From the NCBI GenBank assembly GCA_001636495.1, contig KV440964.1:3178666-3242665 (forward strand): DNA of 64,000 bases, read 5' to 3'. The notes under the pieces were generated by a model. The model worked only from the letters and a program-made list of their open reading frames with translations. It made no database searches and was not told where the DNA came from. Within the stretch, counting starts at the first letter, position 1. Each line of letters starts with the position of its first letter. The stretch is from Sutcliffiella horikoshii. Lineage in GTDB: Bacteria > Bacillota > Bacilli > Bacillales > Bacillaceae_I. Shown here piece after piece: positions 47,152 through 55,777 of the stretch. A program made the position numbers and the translations under genes.

Positions 47152-49188
47152 TTACCGTAATTCAAACAACTTCGAAATATTTTGATCTTCTTCAAACAAT
47201 TCTTCAATGGAGTTTCGCACCCTACCAATCATAGCTTTAGATTTTTCAATTTCCTCCCGAAGATAATGATACATTCCCTCAAAAGAATCCTGAAACATAG
47301 GATCTAGCGGTCTAATAAACTCATGGACATTAATCTTAGTAATTTTCACATCACTACTAGAAAGCGGGAGCAGATGACTGTAATTCCTCGGATTTGCTTC
47401 CATCTGGTGAATGGCATTCATCACCCGCTGTTTCCTGAAATCCAGATCATCAACGTATTCTGTATAATACAGTCTCCTCCATGAAGTGAGTGCCTCTTCC
47501 TTTTCCATGCATTTATCAAGTCCTTGCTGATATATCCTCACAGCAGAAGAAAGGTTTACCTCAATCGTTCTTCCGTCTGTGGCGTTTTTATACCGGATCA
47601 TATCTGTCCCTTCGTATCTACGCCCTTCTACTTGATTCAAAGAGTTCACAACATGCTCCATGCCATGAGCATGGGCAGCATCCCCAAATTCGCCGACAAA
47701 TCCTTTAGTATCATCAATGATCGCTTGATAGCTTTTTTGAATATTCCTGCTCTCCTGTTCCATGGTTACCGACAGTTCGAGTATTGTCAGGATATTCTCA
47801 TGTTGCAACATATTGTTTGAAAAGGAGTCCTTCACAAGATTCTTTCCTAAATCTAAAGCAGCACTTCCGATGGCTTCTATCATTCGCTTAATGCTACCGA
47901 GCATTTCCTCTACATGAACCTGAATCATCTTCATAAGATCAGAGCTGATTTCCCCAACCAATGCGAGTAAAGAAGGAAGGACCGCTGTCAACTCTTCCAG
48001 TTTAGCTTTAATCTCCAGAGCCCTTGTGATAAATTCCTTTTGATTCGAAAAGAATTCACTTGGAAATTCTTTAACTGGATACGCAAAAGGCATATCCACT
48101 GTAAAACTTCCAAATCCAATGACGCCAAATACCATTGGAACAGATCCTTGTTTCCACTTCGGTGGCTCGAAAATTTTTACCCAATCTTGTTTGATGTCGT
48201 GGATTATAGTAAAAAAATCCTGATCTATTCCGAACATGCTTCTGTTTAGACCGGTAATGCCTGCTTTTTCATAGGCTGGGGCGTGTTTAGCAACGAATTG
48301 TTGAATGATGTACAGGTTTTCGTCTGAGACCTTATTCATGTATCTTGCAATACCATCTGTATGAGGGTAGGTGTTTATAACATCTCTAGTTCCAACATCC
48401 ATAAATCCTCTAAAACCTATAGTTGAATATAAAAAATCCTCCTGAATTGTCAGGTGATGTATTGCTTGACCACGCTGATGGTAGTACTCTTCCGCAAAAG
48501 CTGTAAGTTTATTAGGGTCTATTTGATAGATATCATCTATTCTTCTGCCTTGAATATTAAATTCAATGAAAATTGCATTTCTAAACTCACCATCTATAGT
48601 TGCAAGTTGATAAGTACTTGGTGGGGCATCGTTTATTGCTAATACATCTTCATAAAGCTCTTCTGTTAATTGAAGAGTCTGAATTAGATTTCCTCCAAGT
48701 GAATGCCCAATTCCTCGTTTTACAAGGTCTATATTGTTCACTTCTATCCCAGCTTGATTATATTCTGAAAGTCTTCTTGAAACCAATTTATCTATTTCTT
48801 TGTTAACCTTATCATCAAAGTTAACGGCATCCCTATACTGGCTTTGAGCTTTTCCACCAAATATCCCAAAAAGATTATAAAGCCAATCACTAGGAGGTCC
48901 ACTACCCTCATCCTCTCCTTTCTCGCTACCTCTAGTAATTGTATAGGATTGATTTATACCTGCACCTAAATCCATAAAATGAATAACAGTACCATCAAAA
49001 CCTGAATCATATCCATAATTTGTACTCTTATAGGTGTCAGAATGAAAGAGGGTAATTTCTCCTGGTGGCTCTTGACCAGTTTCCTCTATGTAAATTCGCC
49101 TGATATTTTCAACAGTTATTTCTCCATATTCCAACTCTGCAATTCTAGCTTTCAGTATCTCAGAAAAAAGCACTTCACTATTGTTCAT
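47152..49188 (-). CDS. Reverse-domain T7SS lipase-like effector (TslA-like)
   Basis: 678 residues without signal peptide. The N-terminal ~290 residues form an alpha/beta-hydrolase (DUF6792-like): VIHFMDLGAGINQSYTITRG strand region, nucleophile elbow KRGIGHSLGGNLIQTL (Ser ~163), candidate Asp ~251 (IQEDFLYS) and His ~276 (TYPHTDGIARYM). The C-terminal ~300 residues are long amphipathic helices (RALEIKAKLEELTAVLPSLL onward), as in LXG targeting domains but at the wrong end. This is the layout of S. aureus TslA, a T7-secreted phospholipase. ATG at 49188 follows AAGGTGAT, 5 nt after the lipoprotein stop. Confidence 0.85.
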   Translation of the reverse strand: MNNSEVLFSEILKARIAELEYGEITVENIRRIYIEETGQEPPGEITLFHSDTYKSTNYGYDSGFDGTVIHFMDLGAGINQSYTITRGSEKGEDEGSGPPSDWLYNLFGIFGGKAQSQYRDAVNFDDKVNKEIDKLVSRRLSEYNQAGIEVNNIDLVKRGIGHSLGGNLIQTLQLTEELYEDVLAINDAPPSTYQLATIDGEFRNAIFIEFNIQGRRIDDIYQIDPNKLTAFAEEYYHQRGQAIHHLTIQEDFLYSTIGFRGFMDVGTRDVINTYPHTDGIARYMNKVSDENLYIIQQFVAKHAPAYEKAGITGLNRSMFGIDQDFFTIIHDIKQDWVKIFEPPKWKQGSVPMVFGVIGFGSFTVDMPFAYPVKEFPSEFFSNQKEFITRALEIKAKLEELTAVLPSLLALVGEISSDLMKMIQVHVEEMLGSIKRMIEAIGSAALDLGKNLVKDSFSNNMLQHENILTILELSVTMEQESRNIQKSYQAIIDDTKGFVGEFGDAAHAHGMEHVVNSLNQVEGRRYEGTDMIRYKNATDGRTIEVNLSSAVRIYQQGLDKCMEKEEALTSWRRLYYTEYVDDLDFRKQRVMNAIHQMEANPRNYSHLLPLSSSDVKITKINVHEFIRPLDPMFQDSFEGMYHYLREEIEKSKAMIGRVRNSIEELFEEDQNISKLFELR

Positions 49189-49193
49189 TCTTA

Positions 49194-49853
49194 TCACCTT
49201 GAACCAAATTCAATGGAATGCATTATTTTTAATATCCTTTGCTTCATTTCCTCACTGTCGGCATCACAAGGTTGTTCTTGGTCGTAACATGTAATGTCTC
49301 CAATAAAGCTTACAGCCTTATCCTTAACATCTGGTTTTATATATGCGAAATACTGAAAGGTTTTTCTCCCTTTATACTCCAAGTGGTGTTCCGCATAATG
49401 ATATATTGTGCCGTTCCTGTTATACTCTTCAAAATCACCATCATAACTGGTATAGGTAGATAACAATCGCAAATTTACTTCCTTATCATTTGCTCTTGGC
49501 TGATTTTCATAAATCATTCTATAATAAATAGAGAGGTTTGCATCTATATCCTCCTCTAAAAAACTGAAAGATTCAAAGGCATCTCCATTTCTTTCATAAG
49601 CTGCCTTATCTGCCTTTCCGTTTTTTGGATATAACATAGAATAGCCTTTAGTTAAAGATTCAAACTCATAGAAGCCACCCTCCTTTTCTTCCGAGGACTT
49701 AATAAAGTCTTTTGTAAATTCATCATTATATGGAGCGGTTTCAGAAGTCCCATCTTCCCTAGTGGTTCCTTGCCCATTCTGCTCAGCATCCATACTACAT
49801 CCCCCCATTAGCAATACTGAACTTATTAATCCTAGAAGCATTGTTTTCTTCAT
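49194..49853 (-). CDS. Lipoprotein, likely immunity protein (TilA-like role)
   Basis: 219 residues: MKKTMLLGLISSVLLMGGC is a lipoprotein signal with Cys19, followed by a Gly/Thr/Glu-rich linker and a ~170-residue extracellular domain (GFYEFESLTKGYSMLYPKNG ... ITCYDQEQPCDADSEEMKQR, with a possible disulphide). It is the first gene of the cassette and nearly touches the lipase-like gene. In the TslA system the membrane-anchored lipoprotein TilA neutralises the lipase outside the cell; the same job is proposed by position only. ATG at 49853 behind GGGGGAAAGG. Confidence 0.8.
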   Translation of the reverse strand: MKKTMLLGLISSVLLMGGCSMDAEQNGQGTTREDGTSETAPYNDEFTKDFIKSSEEKEGGFYEFESLTKGYSMLYPKNGKADKAAYERNGDAFESFSFLEEDIDANLSIYYRMIYENQPRANDKEVNLRLLSTYTSYDGDFEEYNRNGTIYHYAEHHLEYKGRKTFQYFAYIKPDVKDKAVSFIGDITCYDQEQPCDADSEEMKQRILKIMHSIEFGSR

Positions 49854-50259
49854 AGCCTTTCCCCCTAGGCTGTGCCAACGACGTGGCATAATATGTATTT
49901 TCTAAAAGACCTATTCCCTATAGGTTATACAAATAATCCCTTTTTAAAAATATTTACAAAAAAGCATCCAGTATTTTTATAGCTATATAATAATTACCAC
50001 GTGATGCAAAAGTAGTCAATTTGATGGAAGTGAATGTCGAATCGTGTCTGTTAGTTAGGTCCTATCTTGTATTTCTATTTGAGGAATTTTCGTAGTCCTA
50101 TAGATGGTAGTAGTCTTTTTTCTCGAGGATTTAATTTAAAAAATGCATCCAATTGCTTTTGTTAAATGGCGAATTAGGTCTTTTGTTTCATTTTCTCTTA
50201 CTTTTTATTTTCGTAAAGGAAGACAGTTGTATACCAATTTTTGTTGCAGGGGAATCAAA
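49854..50259. other. AT-rich intergenic region upstream of the lipase cassette
   Basis: About 400 bp without a convincing gene. It should hold the promoter of the cassette: a possible minus-strand sigma-A site is TTGACT (50014-50019), 18 bp, AATTAT (49990-49995), with a ~135-nt leader. I see no repeat or RNA motif in the remainder. Confidence 0.4.
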
Positions 50260-50304
50260 ATGAAGACCTCCCTTCACCAATTTTCACGGCTGGGAGGTCT
50301 TCAT
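50260..50304 (-). terminator. Terminator of the SDR gene
   Basis: 13-bp perfect stem ATGAAGACCTCCC / GGGAGGTCTTCAT then TTTGATT on the minus strand. Confidence 0.85.
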
Positions 50305-50337
50305 CATCAATCATCCTCTGTATATCTAAATAAACAA

Positions 50338-51105
50338 TTATTTGGGCTGCATCCTTATCGCTCCATCTAATCTAATGGTATCACCATTTAACATCGGATT
50401 CTCTATAATACTCTGAACTAGTTGGGCATACTCTTCCGGATAGCCAAGTCGGGATGGAAATGGAACCATTTTCCCAAGTGAATCCCTTGCTTCTGCTGGT
50501 AAGGAATCAAACATTGGGGTGTGAAAGAGTCCTGGGGCAATGGTCATGACCCTCACTCCAAATGACGCGAATTCCCTTGCTATCGGCAAGGTCATCCCAA
50601 CTATTCCGCCCTTGGATGCGGAGTAAGCAGCCTGGCCGATTTGTCCGTCAAACGCTGCAACAGATGCCGTGTTTACCACAACACCGCGTTCCCCTTCTTC
50701 GTTCGGTTCATTTCCCTTCATTCGCTCAGCAGCCAAACGGATCACATTGAACGAACCTATCAGATTGATAGAGATGACTTTGGAAAAATCATCAAGCGAG
50801 TGTGGTCCTTTCCGGTTCAGGACCTTCTGTGCCACACCTATCCCTGCACAATTAACTACGGTATTTATGTAACCGAAAGTATGAATGCCCGCATCCATCG
50901 TCTGGCGAACATCCTCTTCCTTCGTTACGTCCGTTTTCACAAATAGTACCGAATCACCTAACTCTTCCTTTAAAATGGCACCTCTTTCTTCCGATAAGTC
51001 CGCAATTACAGCTTTGCCTCCCTTGGCAACAATGTTTCTTGCCGTTGCCTCTCCCAAACCCGATGCTCCACCTGTCACAAGTGCTACACATTTTTGAATG
51101 TTCAT
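50338..51105 (-). CDS. SDR oxidoreductase, HSD10-like 3-hydroxyacyl-CoA dehydrogenase
   Basis: 255 residues, classical short-chain dehydrogenase: [20 protein letters not shown] cofactor motif, [26 protein letters not shown] with the YSASKGG catalytic Tyr/Lys, and [10 protein letters not shown]. Length and the IAPGLF/LPFPSRLG-type C-terminus resemble type 2 3-hydroxyacyl-CoA dehydrogenases (HSD17B10), which would supply the step missing from the acyl-CoA operon. ATG at 51105 behind GGGAGGTAATG. Monocistronic. Confidence 0.87.
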   Translation of the reverse strand: MNIQKCVALVTGGASGLGEATARNIVAKGGKAVIADLSEERGAILKEELGDSVLFVKTDVTKEEDVRQTMDAGIHTFGYINTVVNCAGIGVAQKVLNRKGPHSLDDFSKVISINLIGSFNVIRLAAERMKGNEPNEEGERGVVVNTASVAAFDGQIGQAAYSASKGGIVGMTLPIAREFASFGVRVMTIAPGLFHTPMFDSLPAEARDSLGKMVPFPSRLGYPEEYAQLVQSIIENPMLNGDTIRLDGAIRMQPK

Positions 51106-51298
51106 CTCTTCATTACCTCCCAATTATGTAGTAATTGGATTTATGCAAAAAGCATGCCAATTCTTTTGACAGTATTCAATAGAAAAAGTGTACAGAATTC
51201 GGACATGTTGTATCCAAAAATCCTCGCTTTAAATTTCTAATAATTATCTATTATCTGTTAAAATAGTGATAACAATAAAATTAAAGGAGTTTACATCT

Positions 51299-52261
51299 AT
51301 GGCTAAACGTTTGATGCTTATCACCCAGAACATTGATGACACATACACACAACTAATAAAAAAGCTTGCCCCCGATTTTGAAATAATTGTCGGTAAAGAC
51401 AAAGAAATATGGGAGCCGCGCGCAAAGGACGCCGAGGTGATCATCGGTTGGAAGAAAGGGTTGGAGGAAGTTTTAATAGGAAGAGATTCAAAACTTCGTT
51501 GGGTACAATCGTGGAGTGCAGGCGTCAACAACATGCCGCTAAGACAACTTTCTGAAAAGAACATTCTATTATCAAGCGCCAACGGGGTACACGCATACCC
51601 AATTTCGGAAACCATTTTTGGCTTGATGTTGGGCTTGACTAGAAAAATACATACCTACGTCAAACAGCAACAGCACAAAGAGTGGCATCATGCACATATG
51701 AACCTTGAATTGCACGAGAAGACACTTGGCATTATTGGTGTTGGTGAAATTGGACAAGAAACAGCCAGGATTGCCAAAGCCTTCCGAATGAATGTTATTG
51801 GTGTACGTCATTCAGGTAAACCGAATGAAAACGTCGATAAAATGTATACACCGGATGAACTCCATGAAGTCCTGCCACAATGCGATTATGTGGTTATTAC
51901 ACTTCCGTTGACCGTTCAAACGGAAGGAATGTTTGGTAGCAAAGAATTTAAACGAATGAAAAATTCCTCTTTTCTTATTAATATTGGACGCGGAGAAGTA
52001 ATTGTGGAAAAAGAGCTCATTCTGGCACTCGAAGAAAAAGAAATTGCAGGTGCTGGACTTGATGTCTTCATCAAAGAACCTTTAGAGGAGACAAGCCCGT
52101 TGTGGAACCTAGAGAATGTTATCGTAACTCCTCATACCTCAGGATCAACGGAGCATTATACCAAACGTGTTATAGAAGATATTTTCATTCCGAACCTGAA
52201 ACAATATCTAAAGGAAGATTATCAATTAAGAAATTTGGTGGATTACAAAAAAGGGTATTAA
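51299..52261 (+). CDS. D-isomer-specific 2-hydroxyacid dehydrogenase
   Basis: 320 residues. Rossmann motif GIIGVGEIGQETARIAKAFR, catalytic Arg in INIGRGEVIVEKEL, Glu in LDVFIKEPLEE and His in VIVTPHTSGSTEHY. NAD(P)H-dependent reduction of a 2-keto acid; the acid is not identified (glyoxylate/hydroxypyruvate and phosphoglycerate types are possible). ATG at 51299 is 9 nt from AAAGGAG. Confidence 0.9.
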   Translation: MAKRLMLITQNIDDTYTQLIKKLAPDFEIIVGKDKEIWEPRAKDAEVIIGWKKGLEEVLIGRDSKLRWVQSWSAGVNNMPLRQLSEKNILLSSANGVHAYPISETIFGLMLGLTRKIHTYVKQQQHKEWHHAHMNLELHEKTLGIIGVGEIGQETARIAKAFRMNVIGVRHSGKPNENVDKMYTPDELHEVLPQCDYVVITLPLTVQTEGMFGSKEFKRMKNSSFLINIGRGEVIVEKELILALEEKEIAGAGLDVFIKEPLEETSPLWNLENVIVTPHTSGSTEHYTKRVIEDIFIPNLKQYLKEDYQLRNLVDYKKGY

Positions 52262-52266
52262 AATCG

Positions 52267-52292
52267 GTTTACCCCTGTTCCAATGTGGGTAT
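52267..52292 (+). promoter_or_regulatory. Sigma-B promoter of the second RsbR paralogue
   Basis: -35 GTTTAC (52267-52272), 14-bp spacer, -10 GGGTAT (52287-52292), about 27 bp before the ATG. It rules out the longer reading frame that starts at 52283. Confidence 0.75.
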
Positions 52293-52318
52293 ACAGGGAG
52301 AGAGTTAGGGGGATTATC

Positions 52319-53152
52319 ATGCATCGAAATAATGAATTACATACCTTTTTGTTAGATAAAGCGAAAACACTTACCGAGGAATGGTATCAATCTTTGGATA
52401 AGGCCAATTCCAAAGGGGTCTATGCTTCCACAAACCCTGAGGTCATAAGCACCCTAAAAAAACAGAATTATGATTTTCATCTTCAACTTTGCAAGGTTTT
52501 TATTGAAGAAGAGGAAAAGTTCTTTAATGATTTTGAAGAATGGATCCTTTCCATTGCACAAGATGAACAGCATCTAAATACACCTATCCATCATACTTTG
52601 CGTGAATTCTTCCGAGTTCGGGGACAATACCTATCCTTTATCTCAGAGTTTGTGGAAATGCATCAAGAAGAAAAAGAAAATGAATTGAAATGGAATCACA
52701 TGATCACACTGGCATTTGATAAGGTCGTTCTCAAATTTGTCGAAGAGAACCAAAGATATTCAGAAGAGCGCTTGCAAGCCCAGCAAGATATGATCAAGGA
52801 ATTAAGTTCACCTGTCATCGCATTGGATAACAACCGGGCACTTTTGCCGTTGGTGGGAGATATTGATACAAGCAGGGCCCGTTTCATTCTGGAAAACACA
52901 TTGGAACAGTGTGGTGCAAAAGGAATTAATCATTTGTACATTGACCTTTCTGGAGTTGTCATCATTGACACTCTGGTTGCTGACGAGATCTTCAATCTAA
53001 TAAAAGCCTTAAACCTGATCGGTGTCAAAACAACCCTTTCCGGAATCAGACCTGAGATTGCACAGACCACCGTTCAATTAGGAATCTCCTTTCATAACAT
53101 ATCCATCAAACCTACACTGGCAGGAGCACTGACGCTGCCGCCATCAAGATAG
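52319..53152 (+). CDS. RsbR paralogue with Asp at the first phospho-site
   Basis: 277 residues: N-terminal RsbR_N-like helical sensor (~1-150) and C-terminal STAS domain (ELSSPVIALDNNRALLPLVG onward). At the position of RsbRA Thr171 it has Asp (PLVGDIDTSRA), a possible permanent phospho-mimic; the Thr205 region is LSGVVIIDTLVA. Clearly related to the protein at 24202. Preceded by a sigma-B promoter, so it is probably induced by the response it controls. ATG at 52319 behind TTAGGGGGA. Confidence 0.88.
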   Translation: MHRNNELHTFLLDKAKTLTEEWYQSLDKANSKGVYASTNPEVISTLKKQNYDFHLQLCKVFIEEEEKFFNDFEEWILSIAQDEQHLNTPIHHTLREFFRVRGQYLSFISEFVEMHQEEKENELKWNHMITLAFDKVVLKFVEENQRYSEERLQAQQDMIKELSSPVIALDNNRALLPLVGDIDTSRARFILENTLEQCGAKGINHLYIDLSGVVIIDTLVADEIFNLIKALNLIGVKTTLSGIRPEIAQTTVQLGISFHNISIKPTLAGALTLPPSR

Positions 53153-53174
53153 ACCCGACCTTCATAAGGCGGGT
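53153..53174 (+). terminator. Terminator after the second RsbR paralogue
   Basis: ACCCGACCTT / AAGGCGGGT stem with CATA loop, then TTTTTC. Confidence 0.85.
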
Positions 53175-53334
53175 TTTTTCTTTAATCTTTCTCCATAATT
53201 TCCGTTAAGTTTGTAATATTGCGTTTAAAGTCTTCTCAGAAAGAGAATTTAAACAATATATATATCTACTTTCCAAGTTTCAAAGGTATATTAAAAATAA
53301 GAAGAGTTTCCTTCTTATAAAAGGAGTGAAAAAC

Positions 53335-53595
53335 GTGGAGAAAGTACTGAATGAAATACTTTCTGAATTAAAAGAAATAAAAGCGGCCCAAATGGCATTT
53401 CAAAAGCAGCAGGAAGTCTTAAAGGATGAATGTAATTACTTGAAGAAGGATGTTACCTATTTAAAGGATGGACAACAAGAGAAAAATACGTTGATTAAAC
53501 ATACTCTTACTCTTCAAATAGAAAACATGCTGGAAATAAGAAATTTGCTAAGAACACTAGAAAAAGAGCAGAGTAATTCTATTGCCAGAAAATAA
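53335..53595 (+). CDS. Small coiled-coil protein, unknown function
   Basis: 86 residues, Lys/Glu-rich with heptad pattern throughout (KVLNEILSELKEIKAAQMAF, QKQQEVLKDECNYLKKDV). No signal or membrane segment. GTG at 53335 is 8 nt from AAGGAG; the GTG at 53326 overlaps the ribosome site. Followed by a terminator. No function is proposed; a structural or adaptor role is conceivable. Confidence 0.65.
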   Translation: MEKVLNEILSELKEIKAAQMAFQKQQEVLKDECNYLKKDVTYLKDGQQEKNTLIKHTLTLQIENMLEIRNLLRTLEKEQSNSIARK

Positions 53596-53617
53596 TGGAA
53601 TGCACTTCAGACAGCCG

Positions 53618-53651
53618 AAAACACTTCACCCAGTCATGGAGGAAGTGTTTT
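53618..53651. terminator. Bidirectional terminator
   Basis: Perfect 10-bp stem AAAACACTTC / GAAGTGTTTT between convergent genes; A and T tracts provide a U-run in both directions. Confidence 0.85.
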
Positions 53652-54178
53652 TAATTGATTTTTTGCCCGACCAGACTGTCTTTCAGGCTGTTCAAATCCT
53701 TATAAATGCTGAGTATTTCCGGTTTTTTCATTCTAACAAGCCCGCTAGATGATGGGGCTACAAAATCAATGGTGCCTTCCACCATGGACGGATTCTGTCT
53801 TCCCCATTTCAATTGACGAACTCCCCTATACTCCTGGTACACCCCTTTACCCACGAAACAGGCGATTTTAGGCTGAAAGAATTGAATCTTATCTTTCAAC
53901 TCTACTCTTCCTTTGTGATACTCTTCTTTGGTAATATCCGCTGCCCCTACTGTTGGTCTAGACACGATATTGGTCAAACCATATTTTAGCTCGAGCAATT
54001 TAAAATCCTCAGTAGGTGCATATTTCCTTGGAGTTATTCCCGCTTCAAATAGGATGCTCCAAAACCTGTTATTCGGATTTGCATAATGATGACCAGTTTC
54101 ACCAGAACGAATGCTTGGATTGAAGCCTACAAATAGTATATCCAGGTCATGTCCGATATGATCATGTATGAACTCCAT
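53651..54178 (-). CDS. mug: Mug-type mismatch-specific uracil/thymine DNA glycosylase
   Basis: Removes uracil (and ethenocytosine or thymine) opposite guanine in base-excision repair. Motif 1 is FVGFNPSIRSGETGHHYANP with NNRFW, motif 2 is VAPSSSGLVRM, the MUG-family pair in which Asn replaces the catalytic Asp of Ung. 175 residues, normal. ATG behind AGAGAGGTGAG. Single gene. Confidence 0.9.
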   Translation of the reverse strand: MEFIHDHIGHDLDILFVGFNPSIRSGETGHHYANPNNRFWSILFEAGITPRKYAPTEDFKLLELKYGLTNIVSRPTVGAADITKEEYHKGRVELKDKIQFFQPKIACFVGKGVYQEYRGVRQLKWGRQNPSMVEGTIDFVAPSSSGLVRMKKPEILSIYKDLNSLKDSLVGQKIN

Positions 54179-54222
54179 TTTTGCTCACCTCTCTTTACAC
54201 TCCATTTTATCAACACTAATAA

Positions 54223-54257
54223 AAAAGACCAAACGGATGGAGTCCGTCCAGTCTTTT
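54223..54257 (-). terminator. Hairpin terminator upstream of mug
   Basis: AAAAGAC / GTCTTTT outer and ACGGA / TCCGT inner stems on the minus strand, then TTTATT. It would end the transcript of the response-regulator-like gene at 54453. Confidence 0.7.
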
Positions 54258-54452
54258 CATATATTATTCCTATAGACGGCTAATTTTACATTTGCATTGA
54301 ATTATACGGCTACTTCATTATTTACTTCTTAAAATCATCTAACAACAAATGAATGAATTTATTACTCTAGGTGAAAGATCCGGTTTGTTAAAGAAGCACG
54401 AACCCTTTAGCGGTATTTAGAAGGAAATTCAGCGAAGTTACAGGGGCAACGC

Positions 54453-54779
54453 TTAGAAAAGCGGAAGTGGTCTTAGTAATACTTTAATGTTTGGTGGCAT
54501 TTTCATATCTTCTTGCGCTTGCTTTAAATAACGATACATTGCTTTACTACCAACCGAGTTTGCGGAGTGAATGGTTATTCTATCCGCATACAGCTCGTTT
54601 TCTACCATCTTGTGTACGAGCAGCAGACCATTTCGATGCCTGTTCAACAAATCATGATCTAAAGAGAGATGCTCAATCGCATGACTCTCTAACAAGGTGA
54701 GGCATTGGTCAATGTCTTCTGCGAGTATATACCCCTCAGGACATGTCCGACTATCATCAAGAAATACATTTATTTTCAA
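54453..54779 (-). CDS. Cyclic-phosphate-processing receiver-like (cPP-Rec) protein
   Basis: 108 residues with a receiver-like fold: acidic pair in VFLDDSRTCPEG, the phospho-acceptor-like Asp in IEHLSLDHDL and RITIHSANSVGSKAM. The family is found with RNA/nucleotide processing proteins and proposed to handle cyclic phosphates. Start TTG at 54779 behind GGAGGTGTCATC. The 3' end (LLRPLPLF then stop) runs into a stretch that looks non-coding. Confidence 0.75.
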   Translation of the reverse strand: MKINVFLDDSRTCPEGYILAEDIDQCLTLLESHAIEHLSLDHDLLNRHRNGLLLVHKMVENELYADRITIHSANSVGSKAMYRYLKQAQEDMKMPPNIKVLLRPLPLF

Positions 54780-54994
54780 GATGACACCTCCAAATATTTG
54801 ACTTAGCTACAGTGTAACATAAATTCGTTACTAATTTTTTCCTAGATGCTCTCCCCTTTATTATTAAACTCTTTCATAGCAGGTCTTACAGACGGAAATA
54901 TAGGGATAATGTACCAATTTTTTTAGAGCTATTTCATGTTTAAAGCGATGTATCTATGTATAAGCAGAAGGGATACTTCTACTTTTACCGTATT

Positions 54995-55273
54995 TTACGG
55001 TTTTTTGAATTCTGGAAACTCGAATACCCATTTCATCCAGAAGGACTGCAGCCTATTTTGGAGCCGGTCATATTCTTGATATTCTTTATTGTACTGCTGT
55101 TTAAAAGAATAAGGAACATCCCCATTGGCCTCTTTTTTCAGGTATTCCTCCTCTAGGACCTCCAGCTTTTCTATTTTAATTTGAATGCTATTATAGCTCA
55201 ATACAGAAAACATTCCATAAAATATTACCAAAATCATTCCGTACAACAATAACAATTTTTTAAAGCTTCCCAT
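54995..55273 (-). CDS. Small membrane-anchored protein, unknown
   Basis: 92 residues: one N-terminal membrane helix (LLLLYGMILVIFYGMFSVLS) and a charged helical extracellular or cytosolic tail (IEKLEVLEEEYLKKEANGDV). The layout resembles small septum or sporulation membrane proteins, but there is no motif to assign it. ATG behind AGGGAAG. Confidence 0.6.
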   Translation of the reverse strand: MGSFKKLLLLYGMILVIFYGMFSVLSYNSIQIKIEKLEVLEEEYLKKEANGDVPYSFKQQYNKEYQEYDRLQNRLQSFWMKWVFEFPEFKKP

Positions 55274-55436
55274 CTTATTCTTCCCTTCGTTTTCGCTTTT
55301 CTACATAGTATGACGAAATGCGGGAATGTGACAGGACTATTACAAAATAACTCCTTTGTTACAAAAGGGTTTGCAACTTTTTGAAGATGTGGATAGAATG
55401 GTTGTAAAAGTGCTTGTTGCGGAGGTATATACTTAC

Positions 55437-55532
55437 ATGGGAATTTTAATTGATATTTTAATAGTAGTCGTTTTCTCTCTGATCTTTTTTGGAGTTTACA
55501 AATACGTGATGAAAACGATAAGAAAGTATTAA
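55437..55532 (+). CDS. 31-residue single-helix membrane peptide
   Basis: Begins MGILIDILIVVVFSLIFFGV and ends in a basic tail (KYVMKTIRKY). GGAGG lies 10-11 nt upstream of the ATG at 55437, and a perfect terminator begins at the stop codon, so a dedicated short transcript is likely. Similar tiny peptides in Bacillus regulate membrane enzymes or act in sporulation; no function can be assigned. Confidence 0.65.
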   Translation: MGILIDILIVVVFSLIFFGVYKYVMKTIRKY

Positions 55533-55568
55533 AAGAACCGCCCGGATATTCACTCCGGGCGGTTCTTT
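55532..55568 (+). terminator. Strong terminator after the 31-residue peptide
   Basis: Perfect 15-bp stem (AAAGAACCGCCCGGA / TCCGGGCGGTTCTTT) with a 7-nt loop. Confidence 0.93.
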
Positions 55569-55592
55569 TAGTAGCCTGTTACATTTACTAAT

Positions 55593-55773
55593 GCTCTTTT
55601 CTCAAAGATTGTTGCTATCCCCTTGTAAAAAGTCGGCAATTGGACTTTTTACCGCATAAAGACTCTAAGGTAGACATAAAACCTATCCGGATAGCCGGGA
55701 AAAGAGCACGATAGCAAGGAATATAACGGTTGGTTGAAAAATACGAAAAAGCAACAAAGTTTACGAAAACAGC
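55593..55773. mobile_element. 181-bp MITE-like element with 9-bp target duplication
   Basis: Terminal inverted repeats of 23 bp (55593-55615 and 55751-55773) match at 18 positions, sharing GCT.TTTTC...AA..TTGTTGC. Perfect 9-bp direct repeats TTTACTAAT flank it (55584-55592 and 55774-55782). Inside are a perfect 10-bp stem (GTAAAAAGTC / GACTTTTTAC, 55625-55652) and a second inverted pair (TGCTCTTTTC.., 55592-55620 versus 55689-55708). No reading frame; it would need a transposase in trans. Confidence 0.82.
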
Positions 55774-55777
55774 TTTA

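Noticed and set aside
49990-50019. Promoter for the lipoprotein-lipase cassette called as certain
   Set aside because: The -35 is good but the -10 (AATTAT) is poor, so it is listed only inside the intergenic entry.
54360-54475. Stretch downstream of the cPP-Rec gene that reads like a worn intergenic repeat
   Set aside because: Only one copy is present in the window and no inverted ends or direct flanks could be found, so there is no internal evidence.
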